64,000 bases of DNA from Caulobacteraceae bacterium (GTDB lineage: Bacteria; Pseudomonadota; Alphaproteobacteria; Caulobacterales; Caulobacteraceae): positions 1 through 64,000 of the forward strand of contig CANJMO010000002.1 in assembly GCA_947475845.1 (NCBI GenBank), in the 5' to 3' direction. Positions 17,058 to 25,853 of this stretch are shown piece by piece. The position numbers and the translations under genes are program-made. Position 1 is the first letter of the stretch. The number at the start of each line of letters is the position of its first letter. Below the pieces are notes generated by a model. That model did not search any database and had not been told where the DNA came from. It saw only the letters and a program-made list of their open reading frames with translations.

Positions 17058-18311
17058 TCAGCGCAGGGTCAGGCCCGCCGCCGTCTCGCCCGAGCGCAGC
17101 GCGCCTTCGATTGTGGCGGGCAGGCCGGTGGCGGTCCAGTCGCCGGCGAGGACCAGGTTGGCGAGCGCGGTCCTGGCCGGGGGACGCTTGGCGTCCTGCT
17201 CGGGCGTCGCGGCGAAGGTGGCGCGCTTTTCCTTGACGATCTGCCAGGCGGGCAAGGCCGCGTCGCCGAGGTTGAGGGTGGCGGCGACATCGGCCCAGAG
17301 GGTGCGGGCCAAGTCCTCGCGGTCGCGGTCGACGATGGCGTCGGCGCCGGAGACGGTGACGGAGATGCGGTCGTGGAAGACGAATACCCATTCGGCGACG
17401 GCGCCGATGACGCCGGTCATGGGGGCGTGGGCGCGGTAGTCGAAGCCCGGCGGCAGGGCGAAGTGGGCGTTGACGATGGCGCGGAAGTCGTCGGGAGCGT
17501 CGAGGCCCGGCAGCAGGCCCTGGGCCGGGGCCGGGGCGACGGCGAGGATCACCTTGTCGTCAGGCGTCAGGGCGACATCGCCGTCGGCGAAGGTCAGGGA
17601 TGTGGCGCGGCCGTCCGCCTGAGCGATGGCCTTGAGCGAGCGGCGCAGGCGGACTTCGACGCCCTTGGTCTTCAGATACTCCAGCGCCGGTTCGACGAAG
17701 GCAGCGGCCAGGGTCGGTTCGGCGATACGGGGGCGGCTGGCCATGCCGCCCAGGGCCAGGCTTTCGCGCACCACGGCGCCTGCGAGGTCCATGGAGCCGA
17801 TGGCGGGGTCGGTGTTGAGCACCGCCAGCATGACCGGCCGCAGCATCTTTTCCCAGAGCGGGCCCGAGCAGGCGATGACCTGGTCCATGCGCTTGCCGGG
17901 ATGGCGGGTCATGAACTTGGCGAGGACGGCGTAGTCGAGGGCGGTTGTGCCGGGGACGCGTCGCGTCTTGTCGAAGATCCACCAGGGGATGCGGCCGTCG
18001 CTGGGGCGCATGCGCCAGCGGGCGCCGTCGCGGATGTCGAAGAAGGTGAAGTCGGCCTTGTCCGGCCCGGCCAGCCGGTCCGAGGCGCCGATGCGGGCGA
18101 GGTAGTCCTGCACCGCGCGGTTGCCAGACAGGACGAGGTGGTTGCCGTTGTCGATGGTCATGCCGAGCTGAGGATCGAAGTAGGAGCGGCAGCGGCCGCC
18201 GGCCTGGGCGGCGGCTTCGGACAAGATCACGCGCTCGCCGCGCCCGGCCAGGAGGGTGGCGGCGGACAGGCCCGCGAGGCCGGCGCCCACAACATGGACG
18301 ACGCCCGTCAC
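17058..18311 (-). CDS. hpnE: Hydroxysqualene dehydroxylase
   Basis: FAD-dependent enzyme that reduces hydroxysqualene to squalene, the third step of the HpnCDE route. The 417-residue protein opens with the dinucleotide-binding motif VVGAGLAGLSAATLLAGRGE and ends with the flavin-contacting block LVLAGDWTATGLPATIEGAL, as in amine-oxidase-like phytoene desaturases. The start is the GTG at 18311, which overlaps the hpnD stop as GTGA; this coupling and the immediately following Rossmann motif fix the start. The next gene downstream is the broken TonB receptor. Confidence 0.95.
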   Translation of the reverse strand: MTGVVHVVGAGLAGLSAATLLAGRGERVILSEAAAQAGGRCRSYFDPQLGMTIDNGNHLVLSGNRAVQDYLARIGASDRLAGPDKADFTFFDIRDGARWRMRPSDGRIPWWIFDKTRRVPGTTALDYAVLAKFMTRHPGKRMDQVIACSGPLWEKMLRPVMLAVLNTDPAIGSMDLAGAVVRESLALGGMASRPRIAEPTLAAAFVEPALEYLKTKGVEVRLRRSLKAIAQADGRATSLTFADGDVALTPDDKVILAVAPAPAQGLLPGLDAPDDFRAIVNAHFALPPGFDYRAHAPMTGVIGAVAEWVFVFHDRISVTVSGADAIVDRDREDLARTLWADVAATLNLGDAALPAWQIVKEKRATFAATPEQDAKRPPARTALANLVLAGDWTATGLPATIEGALRSGETAAGLTLR

Positions 18312-19147
18312 GGCAGGAGGCCGTAGCGCAGCAGGACCCACAGCTTCTCGGCCTTGCTGAGGCTGACGCGGGTGCGGGGCGGGGCCCAGCCCTGGACCAG
18401 CATGTGCTCGAGGATCTTGCCGTAGGCGGCGCGCATCAGGCGCGGGGCCTTGATGGAGCCCTGGCGCGAGGCGTTCATGACCCGGTCGGCGGCGGCGTAG
18501 TGGCCCCTCGCCGCCTGGGCCAGCACCCGCGCGGCGGCGTCGATGCGCGGGTCGGCGATGATGGTCGCCGGGTCGGAGACGGGGATGCCGGCGACGGCCA
18601 GGGCGTCGCTGGAGACGTAGAGGCGGCCTATGCCGGCGTCCTCGTCGAAATCGCGCAGGATGTTGGTCAGCTGCAGGGCGCGGCCAAGGTGGTGGGAAAG
18701 CTCGATACCCTGCTGGCGCTCCATGCCGAACACCTTGACCGAGAGGCGGCCGACGGCGCTGGCCACGCGGTCGCAGTAGAGGTCGAGGGTGGCCGCGTCG
18801 GGGGCCACGATGTCGCCGGCCACGTCCATGGCCATGCCGTCGATCACGGCGACGAAGTCGGGCTTTTCGAGATCGAAGTCTCGGACGGGCTCCACCAGGA
18901 AGGCGGCCTGGCCGGGGTCGCCGCCGGCGTAGAGGGCGTCGAGGTCGGCGCGCCATTGGTCGAGGGCGGCGGCGCGCTGCGGGCGCGAGCCCTGCTGATC
19001 GTCGGCGATGTCGTCGACCGCGCGGCAGAAGGCGTAGATGGCGAACATGCCGGCCCGGCCCTTGGGCGGCATCATCTTCATGGCCGCATAGAACGAGCTC
19101 TTGGCGACCTTGGCTTCGAGCGCCGCCATGTCGGGCCCGGCGCTCAC
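18308..19147 (-). CDS. hpnD: Presqualene diphosphate synthase
   Basis: Condenses two farnesyl diphosphates to presqualene diphosphate. The 279-residue all-alpha prenyl synthase has the first Asp-rich motif FCRAVDDIADD and the second NILRDFDEDAGIGRLYV, both with the aspartates needed to hold magnesium and diphosphate. The GTG at 19147 overlaps the hpnC stop (GTGA), the same arrangement as at the hpnD-hpnE join, and is taken as the start; an ATG at 19129 is an alternative that would remove six residues. Confidence 0.95.
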   Translation of the reverse strand: MSAGPDMAALEAKVAKSSFYAAMKMMPPKGRAGMFAIYAFCRAVDDIADDQQGSRPQRAAALDQWRADLDALYAGGDPGQAAFLVEPVRDFDLEKPDFVAVIDGMAMDVAGDIVAPDAATLDLYCDRVASAVGRLSVKVFGMERQQGIELSHHLGRALQLTNILRDFDEDAGIGRLYVSSDALAVAGIPVSDPATIIADPRIDAAARVLAQAARGHYAAADRVMNASRQGSIKAPRLMRAAYGKILEHMLVQGWAPPRTRVSLSKAEKLWVLLRYGLLP

Positions 19148-20010
19148 GCCTTCTTGCCCATGCGGGTGACCAGGGTGCGGACCATGGCCGAGAGGCCCAG
19201 GGTCGCCATGCGCATCTTGTCGTGGTGCATCTCCTGGCTGAGGGGATCGCGGGTCAGCAGCAGCTTGCACAGGTCGTCCGCCAGGGCCTGGATCACGCCG
19301 ACCTCCAGCGCCAGGCGGCCGTCCTTGATCGCGCGGGCGAAGGGCCGCGAGACGTCGAGCAGGTCCATGGTCTGGCGGGTCAGGCCGATGATCACGCCGC
19401 GCAGGGCGGGCGAGGCGGCGTCGGCGTCGAGCGCCTCGACCCCCAGGCCGGCGGCGTGCAGACGGTCGAGCGGGATGTAGATGCGGTCGATCTCGCGGCG
19501 GTCCTTGCCGCAGTCCTGCAGGTGATTGATGACCTGGAGCGCGGCGCACAGGGCGTCGTTCATCGGCCACAGGTCGCGGCTCTCGCCGTGGACGTCGAGG
19601 ACGAAGCGGCCGACCGGGGCCGCGGAGTAGCGGCAGTAGTCCATCAGGTCGGCCCAGTCGTCGTAGCGCAGCTTGGTGACGTCGCGGCGGAAGGCTTCGA
19701 GCAAATCGAGCCCATGCTGGGCCGACAGGTCCCGCTCAATAAGCGCGGCGCGCAGGTCGCGGCCCTCGGGCGCTTCGCGGGTCTCGCCTTGCAGGCTGGC
19801 GCGAAGGGCCTCCAGCATCTCCAGCTTGGTGCCGGGCTCGGCCAGGGCGTTGTCGGCCACGTCGTCGGCGGCGCGGGCGAAGCGGTAGAAGGCCATCACT
19901 ACCGGACGGTGACGCGGGGCGATCAGGGCCGAGGCGACGGGGAAGTTCTCGTTGGTCGAGCCCTTGCCGGACGCCAGGTCCTCGGCGGCCAGGGTCATTG
20001 GATTGTCCAT
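19144..20010 (-). CDS. hpnC: Hydroxysqualene synthase
   Basis: Converts presqualene diphosphate to hydroxysqualene. The 288-residue protein is a paralog of HpnD with FARAADDVADN as first Asp-rich motif; the second is altered to NHLQDCGKDRREIDRIYIP, as is usual in HpnC. The opening STNENFPVAS (residues 18-27) is an HpnC hallmark. It lies 12 bp after hpnB and overlaps hpnD by 4 bp. Confidence 0.95.
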   Translation of the reverse strand: MDNPMTLAAEDLASGKGSTNENFPVASALIAPRHRPVVMAFYRFARAADDVADNALAEPGTKLEMLEALRASLQGETREAPEGRDLRAALIERDLSAQHGLDLLEAFRRDVTKLRYDDWADLMDYCRYSAAPVGRFVLDVHGESRDLWPMNDALCAALQVINHLQDCGKDRREIDRIYIPLDRLHAAGLGVEALDADAASPALRGVIIGLTRQTMDLLDVSRPFARAIKDGRLALEVGVIQALADDLCKLLLTRDPLSQEMHHDKMRMATLGLSAMVRTLVTRMGKKA

Positions 20011-20022
20011 GCGGCCCTCAAC

Positions 20023-21159
20023 TCACGTTATGGCCTGGGCGCGGCCCTTCCAGAGCCCGCCCTTGCCGCGCCACATCTGCACCGCCGACTGCACGGTGAA
20101 CAGGGTATAGGCCGCGCCGATCGCCGGCAGGGCCAGGCCCCATAGCGGCGAGACCTTGTAGAACTTCAGCATGGGTTGGAACGACAGCGCCATCAGCAGC
20201 CAGGTGATCAGGCCAATCCCATCGAGGGGCGGGCCACACAGAATCGCCGCCACCGGGGCGATGTAGACCAGCAGCATGCCCAAGACCACGCTAACCAGCT
20301 TCAGCGGGCTGTAGTCGAGCTGGGCGTAGGCAGAGCGGGAGACCATGCGGCCGATCTCGGCCACCGTCTGGTAGGGGCGCAGGGAGGTGGCGCGATGGGT
20401 CAGGCCGAGCCAGATCGGGCCCTGCTGTTTCATGAGGGCGCCCAGGGCGCAGTCGTCGATCAGGGCCGCGCGGATGGCGGCGATGCCCCCTGCCCGCTTG
20501 AGCGCCTCGCGCTCGGCCAGCATGACGCCGCCGGCGGCCGCGGCGGTGGGGCCGGGGCGGTTCACCTTGGGGAACGGGTAGACCATCTGGAAGAAGAAGA
20601 CGAAGGCGGGGATCAGGAAGCGCTCGGCCCGGGTCTGGCAGTGCAGCTGGGCCATCAGGGAGGTGAGGACGAGCTTTTCCTGTTCGGCGCGGCAAACGAG
20701 GTTGCGCAGGTTGTCGGGTGTGTGGCCGATGTCGGCGTCGGTGAGGAGCAGGTATTTGGGCTCGGTCTCCTCGGCCCGCAGCGCGCCCTGATGCACGGCC
20801 CACAGCTTGCCGGTCCAGCCGGATGGCAGGGGCGCGCCGGTGAGGATGTCCAGGCGATGGGGGCGGCCGAGACGGTCGGCCTCGGCGCGGGCGGCGGCGG
20901 CGGTTCCGTCGGAGGAGCTATCGTCGACCAGGATCACCTTGAAGTCGCCGGGATAGTCCTGGGCTAGCAAGGAGCCGACCGAGCGGCCGATGACGTCGGC
21001 CTCATCGCGGGCGGGGACAACAGCGATCACGGAGGGCCAGACGGCGGGATGCAGCGGCGGGACCAGGTCGTCGCGCTGGTCGGCTTTCCAGAAGCCGCCG
21101 TGGGCCAGCAGCAGGCCGAGCCAGATGATGAGGGGGATGACGCCGAGCAGCAGGGTCAT
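20023..21159 (-). CDS. hpnB: Hopene-associated glycosyltransferase
   Basis: A 378-residue membrane-bound family-2 glycosyltransferase. Hydrophobic segment at residues 2-20, then the GT-A domain with VIAVVPARDEADVIGRSVGS, VDDSSSDGT and the metal-binding DAD in LLLTDADIGHTPD, then C-terminal membrane segments (about residues 295-365). HpnB accompanies hopanoid operons and is thought to act on hopanoid sugars, but its exact reaction is not settled. The ATG at 21159 overlaps the hpnA stop by one base (TGATG). Confidence 0.92.
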   Translation of the reverse strand: MTLLLGVIPLIIWLGLLLAHGGFWKADQRDDLVPPLHPAVWPSVIAVVPARDEADVIGRSVGSLLAQDYPGDFKVILVDDSSSDGTAAAARAEADRLGRPHRLDILTGAPLPSGWTGKLWAVHQGALRAEETEPKYLLLTDADIGHTPDNLRNLVCRAEQEKLVLTSLMAQLHCQTRAERFLIPAFVFFFQMVYPFPKVNRPGPTAAAAGGVMLAEREALKRAGGIAAIRAALIDDCALGALMKQQGPIWLGLTHRATSLRPYQTVAEIGRMVSRSAYAQLDYSPLKLVSVVLGMLLVYIAPVAAILCGPPLDGIGLITWLLMALSFQPMLKFYKVSPLWGLALPAIGAAYTLFTVQSAVQMWRGKGGLWKGRAQAIT

Positions 21160-22163
21160 CAGAGGTAGCCGTGCTCGCGGAACCAGCTCATGGCGTCGGC
21201 GATGGCTTCTTTGTACGGGCGCGCCGTGTAGCCCAGCTCGGCCTGCGCCTTGGCCGAGGTGAAGAACATGTGCCGCTTGGACATGGTCAGGGCGTCGCGG
21301 GTCAGCATCGGCTCCTTGCCGGTGATCTGGGCGACGGCTTCGAACAGCGAGGCCAGGGGATAGAGCGGGCCGCGCGGCAGGTTGACGGTGGGGGGCTTGC
21401 GCCCGGCCAGGGCGGCGATGTCGGCCAGCATCTGGCGCAGGGTGACGTCCTGACCGCCGAGGATGTAGCGCTGGCCGATGCGGCCCTTGTCGAGCGCCAG
21501 CAGGTGGCCGCGGGCGACGTCGTCGACGTGGGCGAGGTTGAGGCCGGTATCGACGAAGGCGGGCACCTTGCCGGCGGCGGCCTCGACGATGATGCGGCCG
21601 GTGGGGGTCGGCTTGACGTCGCGCGGGCCGATCGGGGTCGAGGGATTGACGATCACGGCGGGCAGGCCGTGCTCGGCGACCATCTGTTCGACCAGCCGTT
21701 CGGCGATCACCTTGGAGCGCTTGTAGGCGCCGATGGCGGTCTGCTCGGTAAGGGGCGCGCTCTCGTCGGCGGGGGCCATGCGGTCCTGGCCGGGCGGTAT
21801 GCCGAGGGTGGCGACGGAGGAGGTGTAGACGACGCGCTCGACACCCGCCTTGAGTGCGGCGTTCATCACCGCCTGGGTCCCCTGGCGGTTGGCGCGAACG
21901 ATGTCTTCGGGGTCGCGGGCCCACAGGCGGTAGTCGGCGGCGACGTGGAACAGGTGGCGGGCGCCCTTGGCGGCGGCCTCCATGCTGGCCTGATCGGTCA
22001 TGTCGCCATAGGCGATCTCGACGTCGAGGCCGTCGAGGTTGGTGGAGGGGCTGGTGCGGCGGGCCAGGACCACGACCTGGCATCCCCGCGCCAGCAGCAG
22101 GCGGGCCACGGCCGAGCCGACGAAGCCGGTGGCTCCGGTCACCAGAACCCGGTCTGCGCTCAA
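21159..22163 (-). CDS. hpnA: Hopanoid-associated sugar epimerase
   Basis: A 334-residue extended short-chain dehydrogenase. NAD-binding motif VLVTGATGFVGSAVARLLL at residues 6-24 and the catalytic YKRSK (Y-x3-K) in AIGAYKRSKVIAERL. HpnA occurs in many hopanoid operons as a presumed sugar nucleotide epimerase/dehydratase; the substrate is not known. The start codon is TTG at 22163, supported by GGGAG nine bases upstream and by the Rossmann motif beginning at residue 6. Follows the mlaA-like gene by 16 bp. Confidence 0.93.
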   Translation of the reverse strand: MSADRVLVTGATGFVGSAVARLLLARGCQVVVLARRTSPSTNLDGLDVEIAYGDMTDQASMEAAAKGARHLFHVAADYRLWARDPEDIVRANRQGTQAVMNAALKAGVERVVYTSSVATLGIPPGQDRMAPADESAPLTEQTAIGAYKRSKVIAERLVEQMVAEHGLPAVIVNPSTPIGPRDVKPTPTGRIIVEAAAGKVPAFVDTGLNLAHVDDVARGHLLALDKGRIGQRYILGGQDVTLRQMLADIAALAGRKPPTVNLPRGPLYPLASLFEAVAQITGKEPMLTRDALTMSKRHMFFTSAKAQAELGYTARPYKEAIADAMSWFREHGYL

Positions 22164-22179
22164 ATCACGCCGCTCCCTG

Positions 22180-23094
22180 TCACCCGGCCTGCGGGGACTC
22201 CACGAACACGGGGACCAGTTCGCCGGTGACCATGTCGGGCGCCATCAGCCGCAGGGGCTTGTTCAGACGGGCGTTGACGATGCTGTCGATGACGGCGCTG
22301 GGCTTGACCTCGGGCGGCGGCGGGGCCGAGACGGGGGCGGCGCCGGGATCGTCGAAGTCCTGGAACACCGGCTCGGCCGAGCCGGTCCGGCCGGTGACGG
22401 CGTCTTGAATCTGACCCGCGCGGTTCTGCTCGAACAGGGAGCGCAGGCTGGCGTAGGGGTCGGTCGACATGTCGTCGATGGCGCGCAGCTGCTCGTCGGC
22501 CTGGGCCCGCTGATCCAGCCCGTCGACCAGGGCCCGGGCATAGATCACCTGGCCGTCGTGGAACGGCTGGAACGCCAGGGGGTCGGTGACGGCGTCGGCG
22601 ATGTAACCGAGGAAGTCGCGGAAGTTGGTCGGGCCCACCAGGGGGATGAACAGATAGGGGCCGGGCTGCACGTTGTAGCGGCCGGCGGTGGCGCCGAAGC
22701 CGTTGTCGTGGTGCACGAAGCCCATGTCGTGAGCGAAGTCGAACACGCCGGCTATGCCGACGGTCGAGTTGATCACGAACCGGGCGACGGTCTTGGCGGT
22801 GCGGTCCGGGTGCGCCTGCAGCAGGTCGTTGGCCGCGATGCTGGGCTCTTTAAGATTGGTGATGACGTTGCGGAAGCCTTTGCGCAGCTGCTCGGGCAAG
22901 ACGGCCTTATAGGCGCGCGCGGCGGGGCCGAAGATGGCGGCGTCGAGGGCGCGGTGGAAGGCGTAGAACGCGCGGTTCATGCCCTCGTAGGGGTCGTCGG
23001 GCGTCGCCGCCCAGGCGCCCATGGGCTGCGCAGCGTAGATCAGCGCGATCAGAGCTATCGCCGTCGGTTTGTTGGGCGAGCGTCTTGATCCCAT
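22180..23094 (-). CDS. mlaA: MlaA/VacJ-family phospholipid-transport protein
   Basis: A 304-residue MlaA homolog: DPYEGMNRAFYAFHRALD, the pore-helix region LKEPSIAANDLLQ and GPYLFIPLVGPTNFRDFLG are classic. MlaA removes misplaced phospholipids from the outer leaflet of the outer membrane together with porins. Here the signal peptide (residues 1-35, ending WAA) has no lipobox cysteine, so it is not an obvious lipoprotein. The start at 23094 gives a normal signal; an in-frame GTG at 23142 would add 16 residues. First gene of the hopanoid operon, linking lipid trafficking to hopanoid synthesis, as the MlaC-like HpnM does in other bacteria. Confidence 0.92.
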   Translation of the reverse strand: MGSRRSPNKPTAIALIALIYAAQPMGAWAATPDDPYEGMNRAFYAFHRALDAAIFGPAARAYKAVLPEQLRKGFRNVITNLKEPSIAANDLLQAHPDRTAKTVARFVINSTVGIAGVFDFAHDMGFVHHDNGFGATAGRYNVQPGPYLFIPLVGPTNFRDFLGYIADAVTDPLAFQPFHDGQVIYARALVDGLDQRAQADEQLRAIDDMSTDPYASLRSLFEQNRAGQIQDAVTGRTGSAEPVFQDFDDPGAAPVSAPPPPEVKPSAVIDSIVNARLNKPLRLMAPDMVTGELVPVFVESPQAG

Positions 23095-23161
23095 GCAAAG
23101 GCATTTAACATCGGCGGGCGTACAATCAAGATGAACCGTCACCGTGACGCCTGACGGACGG

Positions 23162-23800
23162 TTATTGATCGCCGTAGTTGCGCCGCCACACCGGCTGAAG
23201 CGTGTGGATGCCGTCGACGCGGCGGGCGATGGCGGCGATCTTCGGGCAGCAGCTTTCGAACCATGCGCGGCGCGGACGCCAGCGGACCATGGCGCAGAGG
23301 TAGATATCCAGGGCGCTGAACCGTTCGCCGAGGGCGAACGGGCCGGGGCCGAGCTGGGCTTCGAACGTAAGCCACAGGTCCTGGCGATGGCCGTCCACGC
23401 GGGCCTTGAAGGCGTCGGGTTCGGAGGCGACCCAGCGGTCCGGATAGTCGGCGTAGGTGAAGGTCGGATAGACGGCGGCCACCAGCCACACCAGCCAGCG
23501 CAGGAAGGCGGGACGGTCGGGGTGGCCAGGCGGCGGGGCGAGGCCGGCCTCAGGATACATCTCCGATAGCAGCAGGGCGATGGCCGCGCTTTCGGCCATG
23601 ACCTGGCCGTCCGGCAAGACCACGGTCGGGACCTGGGCCAGGGGGTTGGCGGCCAGCAGGCGGTCCCGGGCGGGACCGGGCGTGTCGAAGCCGTCGACGT
23701 CCTCGAACGCGAAGGGGACGCCGCACCAAGTCAGCATGGCCTCGGCCAGCACCGAACCCCAGCCAGGCGCGCCATAGAGTGTCCAGAGTTGCTGCGCCAT
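23162..23800 (-). CDS. Glutathione S-transferase family protein
   Basis: A 212-residue two-domain protein: thioredoxin-fold N-terminus (WTLYGAPGWGSVLAEAML) with the conserved cis-proline and glutathione-contact block NPLAQVPTVVLPDGQVMAESAAI, then an all-helical C-terminal domain (FALGERFSALDIYLCAMVRW). Substrate unknown. The ATG at 23800 lies six bases after AGGCGGA; the ATG at 23806 directly abuts that site and is less likely. It is 68 bp upstream of the mlaA-like gene on the same strand. Confidence 0.9.
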   Translation of the reverse strand: MAQQLWTLYGAPGWGSVLAEAMLTWCGVPFAFEDVDGFDTPGPARDRLLAANPLAQVPTVVLPDGQVMAESAAIALLLSEMYPEAGLAPPPGHPDRPAFLRWLVWLVAAVYPTFTYADYPDRWVASEPDAFKARVDGHRQDLWLTFEAQLGPGPFALGERFSALDIYLCAMVRWRPRRAWFESCCPKIAAIARRVDGIHTLQPVWRRNYGDQ

Positions 23801-23870
23801 CGTCATTCCGCCTAAGGCCTGAAGCACCAAAGTCCTATAGTCAGAAGCGGGCGGCAATGTGGGAGGCGGG

Positions 23871-24812
23871 GTGAAACGGCGCGGGGTCATCGCGGGTCTG
23901 ATGCTGGCGCTGGCGGCGGGCGTCGCCCAGGCGCAGCCGGTCGGTGCGGACTGCCGCGTGGCCGTGCAGGCCCAGCTGCCGCTGAGTTTCAGCCGCGGCA
24001 GGGCGTCGGCGCCGGTCAATCTGGACGGGCAGGACCTGCAGATGCTGGTGGACAGCGGGGCCCAGCGCGCGGCCCTGACGCGGCAGATGGCCGACAAGCT
24101 CGGCCTGCCGATGGACTCCAGTCAGAGCTTCCGCGCCAACGGGGTCGGCGGCTCGAGCCTGCCGGAAAATCCCCGGCTGGTGGGACAGATGCGTTTCGGC
24201 CCCGTGGTCTGGCCGCGCTACGCCATATCGACCGTCAACGGCCTGCCGCCGCCGGGGCCCGGCGATCCCCTGGCGCCGGTCGGCATCGTCGGCGCGGACA
24301 TGATGTCGTCGTTCGACGTGGAGCTGGATTTTCCCGCCCGCGTCATGCGGCTCTATTCGGTCACCGGCTGCGTGGGCCCGGTCGTTCCCAACCGCGGCGG
24401 GTACGAGGCCCTGATCACGCTCGATGCGCCGCGAAACCTGTTCATCGTCGAGGTGGCGCTCAACGGCCGCAAGATCAGGGCGCTGCTGGACACCGGGGCC
24501 AATGCGTCGAGCCTGAGCCGGACGGCGGCGCGGTCGGTGGGGGTGGACGCCGCCATGCTCAAGGCCGACCCAGCGGGCTCGGCCACCGGAATCCAGGGCG
24601 TTCCGGTCGTCTCGCACCGGCACCGCTTCGCCAGCCTGATCGTCGGGTCGACCACCTTCGCCGGACCGCAGATCGCCGTGCAGGACTCCGATTTCGGCGC
24701 CTTCGACATGCTGCTGGGCATGGACTACCTGCGCACCCGCAGCCTGTGGCTGTCCTATGCCACCGGCCAGGTTTTCATCCGCGCCGGGGGACCAAGGCCA
24801 CCGCCACCCTGA
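23871..24812 (+). CDS. Exported retropepsin-like aspartyl protease, two domains
   Basis: A 313-residue protein with a signal peptide (residues 1-22, ending AQA) and two tandem retropepsin-like domains. Each has an active-site motif: LVDSGAQRA in the first and LLDTGANASS in the second, and each ends in an ILG-like turn (GIVGADMM, DMLLGMDYL). With two half-sites in one chain it could form an intramolecular pepsin-like active site. The GTG at 23871 follows GGAGGCGGG; another GTG at 23859 is too close to that site. Substrate unknown. Confidence 0.85.
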   Translation: MKRRGVIAGLMLALAAGVAQAQPVGADCRVAVQAQLPLSFSRGRASAPVNLDGQDLQMLVDSGAQRAALTRQMADKLGLPMDSSQSFRANGVGGSSLPENPRLVGQMRFGPVVWPRYAISTVNGLPPPGPGDPLAPVGIVGADMMSSFDVELDFPARVMRLYSVTGCVGPVVPNRGGYEALITLDAPRNLFIVEVALNGRKIRALLDTGANASSLSRTAARSVGVDAAMLKADPAGSATGIQGVPVVSHRHRFASLIVGSTTFAGPQIAVQDSDFGAFDMLLGMDYLRTRSLWLSYATGQVFIRAGGPRPPPP

Positions 24813-24911
24813 GCGCCGACGCGAAAAGTCTTGCGGCGTCGGACACGGACGGGTTCGATGCGGAAACACTGCGGCCATACATCCGCCGCCTGCGGAGCCT
24901 ATGATCCGCCG

Positions 24912-25535
24912 ATGCCGAGAAAGTCCGCCGTGCGCCGCTGTTCCGCCGTCCTGATCGTGAGCGTCGGCCTGTTGGCTAGGCCCGCCCTCGCCGCCCCGAT
25001 CGACGCCAATCCGCTGCCCCCCGGCGCGTCCAGCCCCGTACCCGGCGGCGCCGTGCCGCTGAGCGGCGTGGTGGTGTCCGCGCCGAGCAGGACCCTGCCC
25101 TCTATCGTCAGCACCTATCCGGCGGCCGGCGACGTCGTGGCCCCGGGCGCCCTGGTGCTCAAGCTCACCTTCGACCAGCGCATGAACCCCGAGAGCTGGC
25201 GCTTCGACCGGGGCGGAGACGACCGCTATCCTTCGTGTCTGGCGCGGCCGCGCCTGCTGGCCAACGAGAAGACCTTCGTCCTTCTGTGCACCGTTGGGGC
25301 CAACGGCAAGTTCGCGATCCAGATGAACGGTGAGGGCGACGGGGGATTCGAAAATCAGGCCAACCAGAGGGCCCAGCCCCTGCTGCTGCAGTTCTCGACC
25401 AAGGACGGCGCCTCGCAGGCGACGATCAAGGACGCCATGAAATCGGCCGGGCTGAAGGACGAGGAAAACCCGGTGATGGACAAGAAACCCGCCGCCGTGG
25501 CCCTGGCCCGCCCCCCTGCCCCGCCGGCGCCCTAG
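24912..25535 (+). CDS. Exported protein with a bacterial Ig-like (SbsA-type) domain
   Basis: A 207-residue protein with signal peptide (residues 1-27, ending ALA), a Pro/Ser-rich linker, then IVSTYPAAGDVVAPG and LVLKLTFDQRMNPESWRF, the typical opening of a Big_5/SbsA Ig-like domain. Two cysteines (SCLARPR, LLCTVG) could form a disulfide. The tail is Ala/Pro rich. No enzymatic motif. The start at 24912 leads directly into the signal peptide. It is followed after 2 bp by the DUF3052 fragment. Confidence 0.75.
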   Translation: MPRKSAVRRCSAVLIVSVGLLARPALAAPIDANPLPPGASSPVPGGAVPLSGVVVSAPSRTLPSIVSTYPAAGDVVAPGALVLKLTFDQRMNPESWRFDRGGDDRYPSCLARPRLLANEKTFVLLCTVGANGKFAIQMNGEGDGGFENQANQRAQPLLLQFSTKDGASQATIKDAMKSAGLKDEENPVMDKKPAAVALARPPAPPAP

Positions 25536-25537
25536 AG

Positions 25538-25853
25538 ATGGCCGCGCCCGTCTCGACCAAATCGGTCGTCGAACGCCTGCAGGCCAAGCCGCCGCGCACC
25601 CTGTCGGCGCTGAACGCGCCCCTGGCCATCGGAGACAGCCTGGCCGGCGAGCGGCGCACCCCCGCCGAGGAAGCCGATGTGATCGTGCTGTTCGTGCGCG
25701 ACCGGGCCGAGTTCGACCTGCTGCTGCCGGATGCGATCAAGGCGCTGAAGCCGGGCGCGATCCTGTGGCTGGCCTATCCGAAGCTGACCTCGTCCCTGGC
25801 CGGGGACCTGAACCGCGACCTGATCCATGGGGCGGTGGAGGCCATGGGCGTGA
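25538..25853 (+). pseudogene. DUF3052-family protein, 3' end lost
   Basis: From the ATG at 25538 about 105 residues resemble the small DUF3052 family: LNAPLAIGDSLAGE, then [36 protein letters not shown] and [15 protein letters not shown]. The family normally continues about 20-30 residues after this point. Here the frame runs instead into antisense sequence of the RND pump and stops at 26050 after unrelated residues. Join at roughly 25848-25862. The gene is thus truncated, and its loss coincides with the truncation of the facing pump gene. Confidence 0.72.

Noticed and set aside
17016-18326. A 436-codon plus-strand frame opposite hpnE
   Set aside because: Antisense of a certain gene, with shadow-type composition and no family features.
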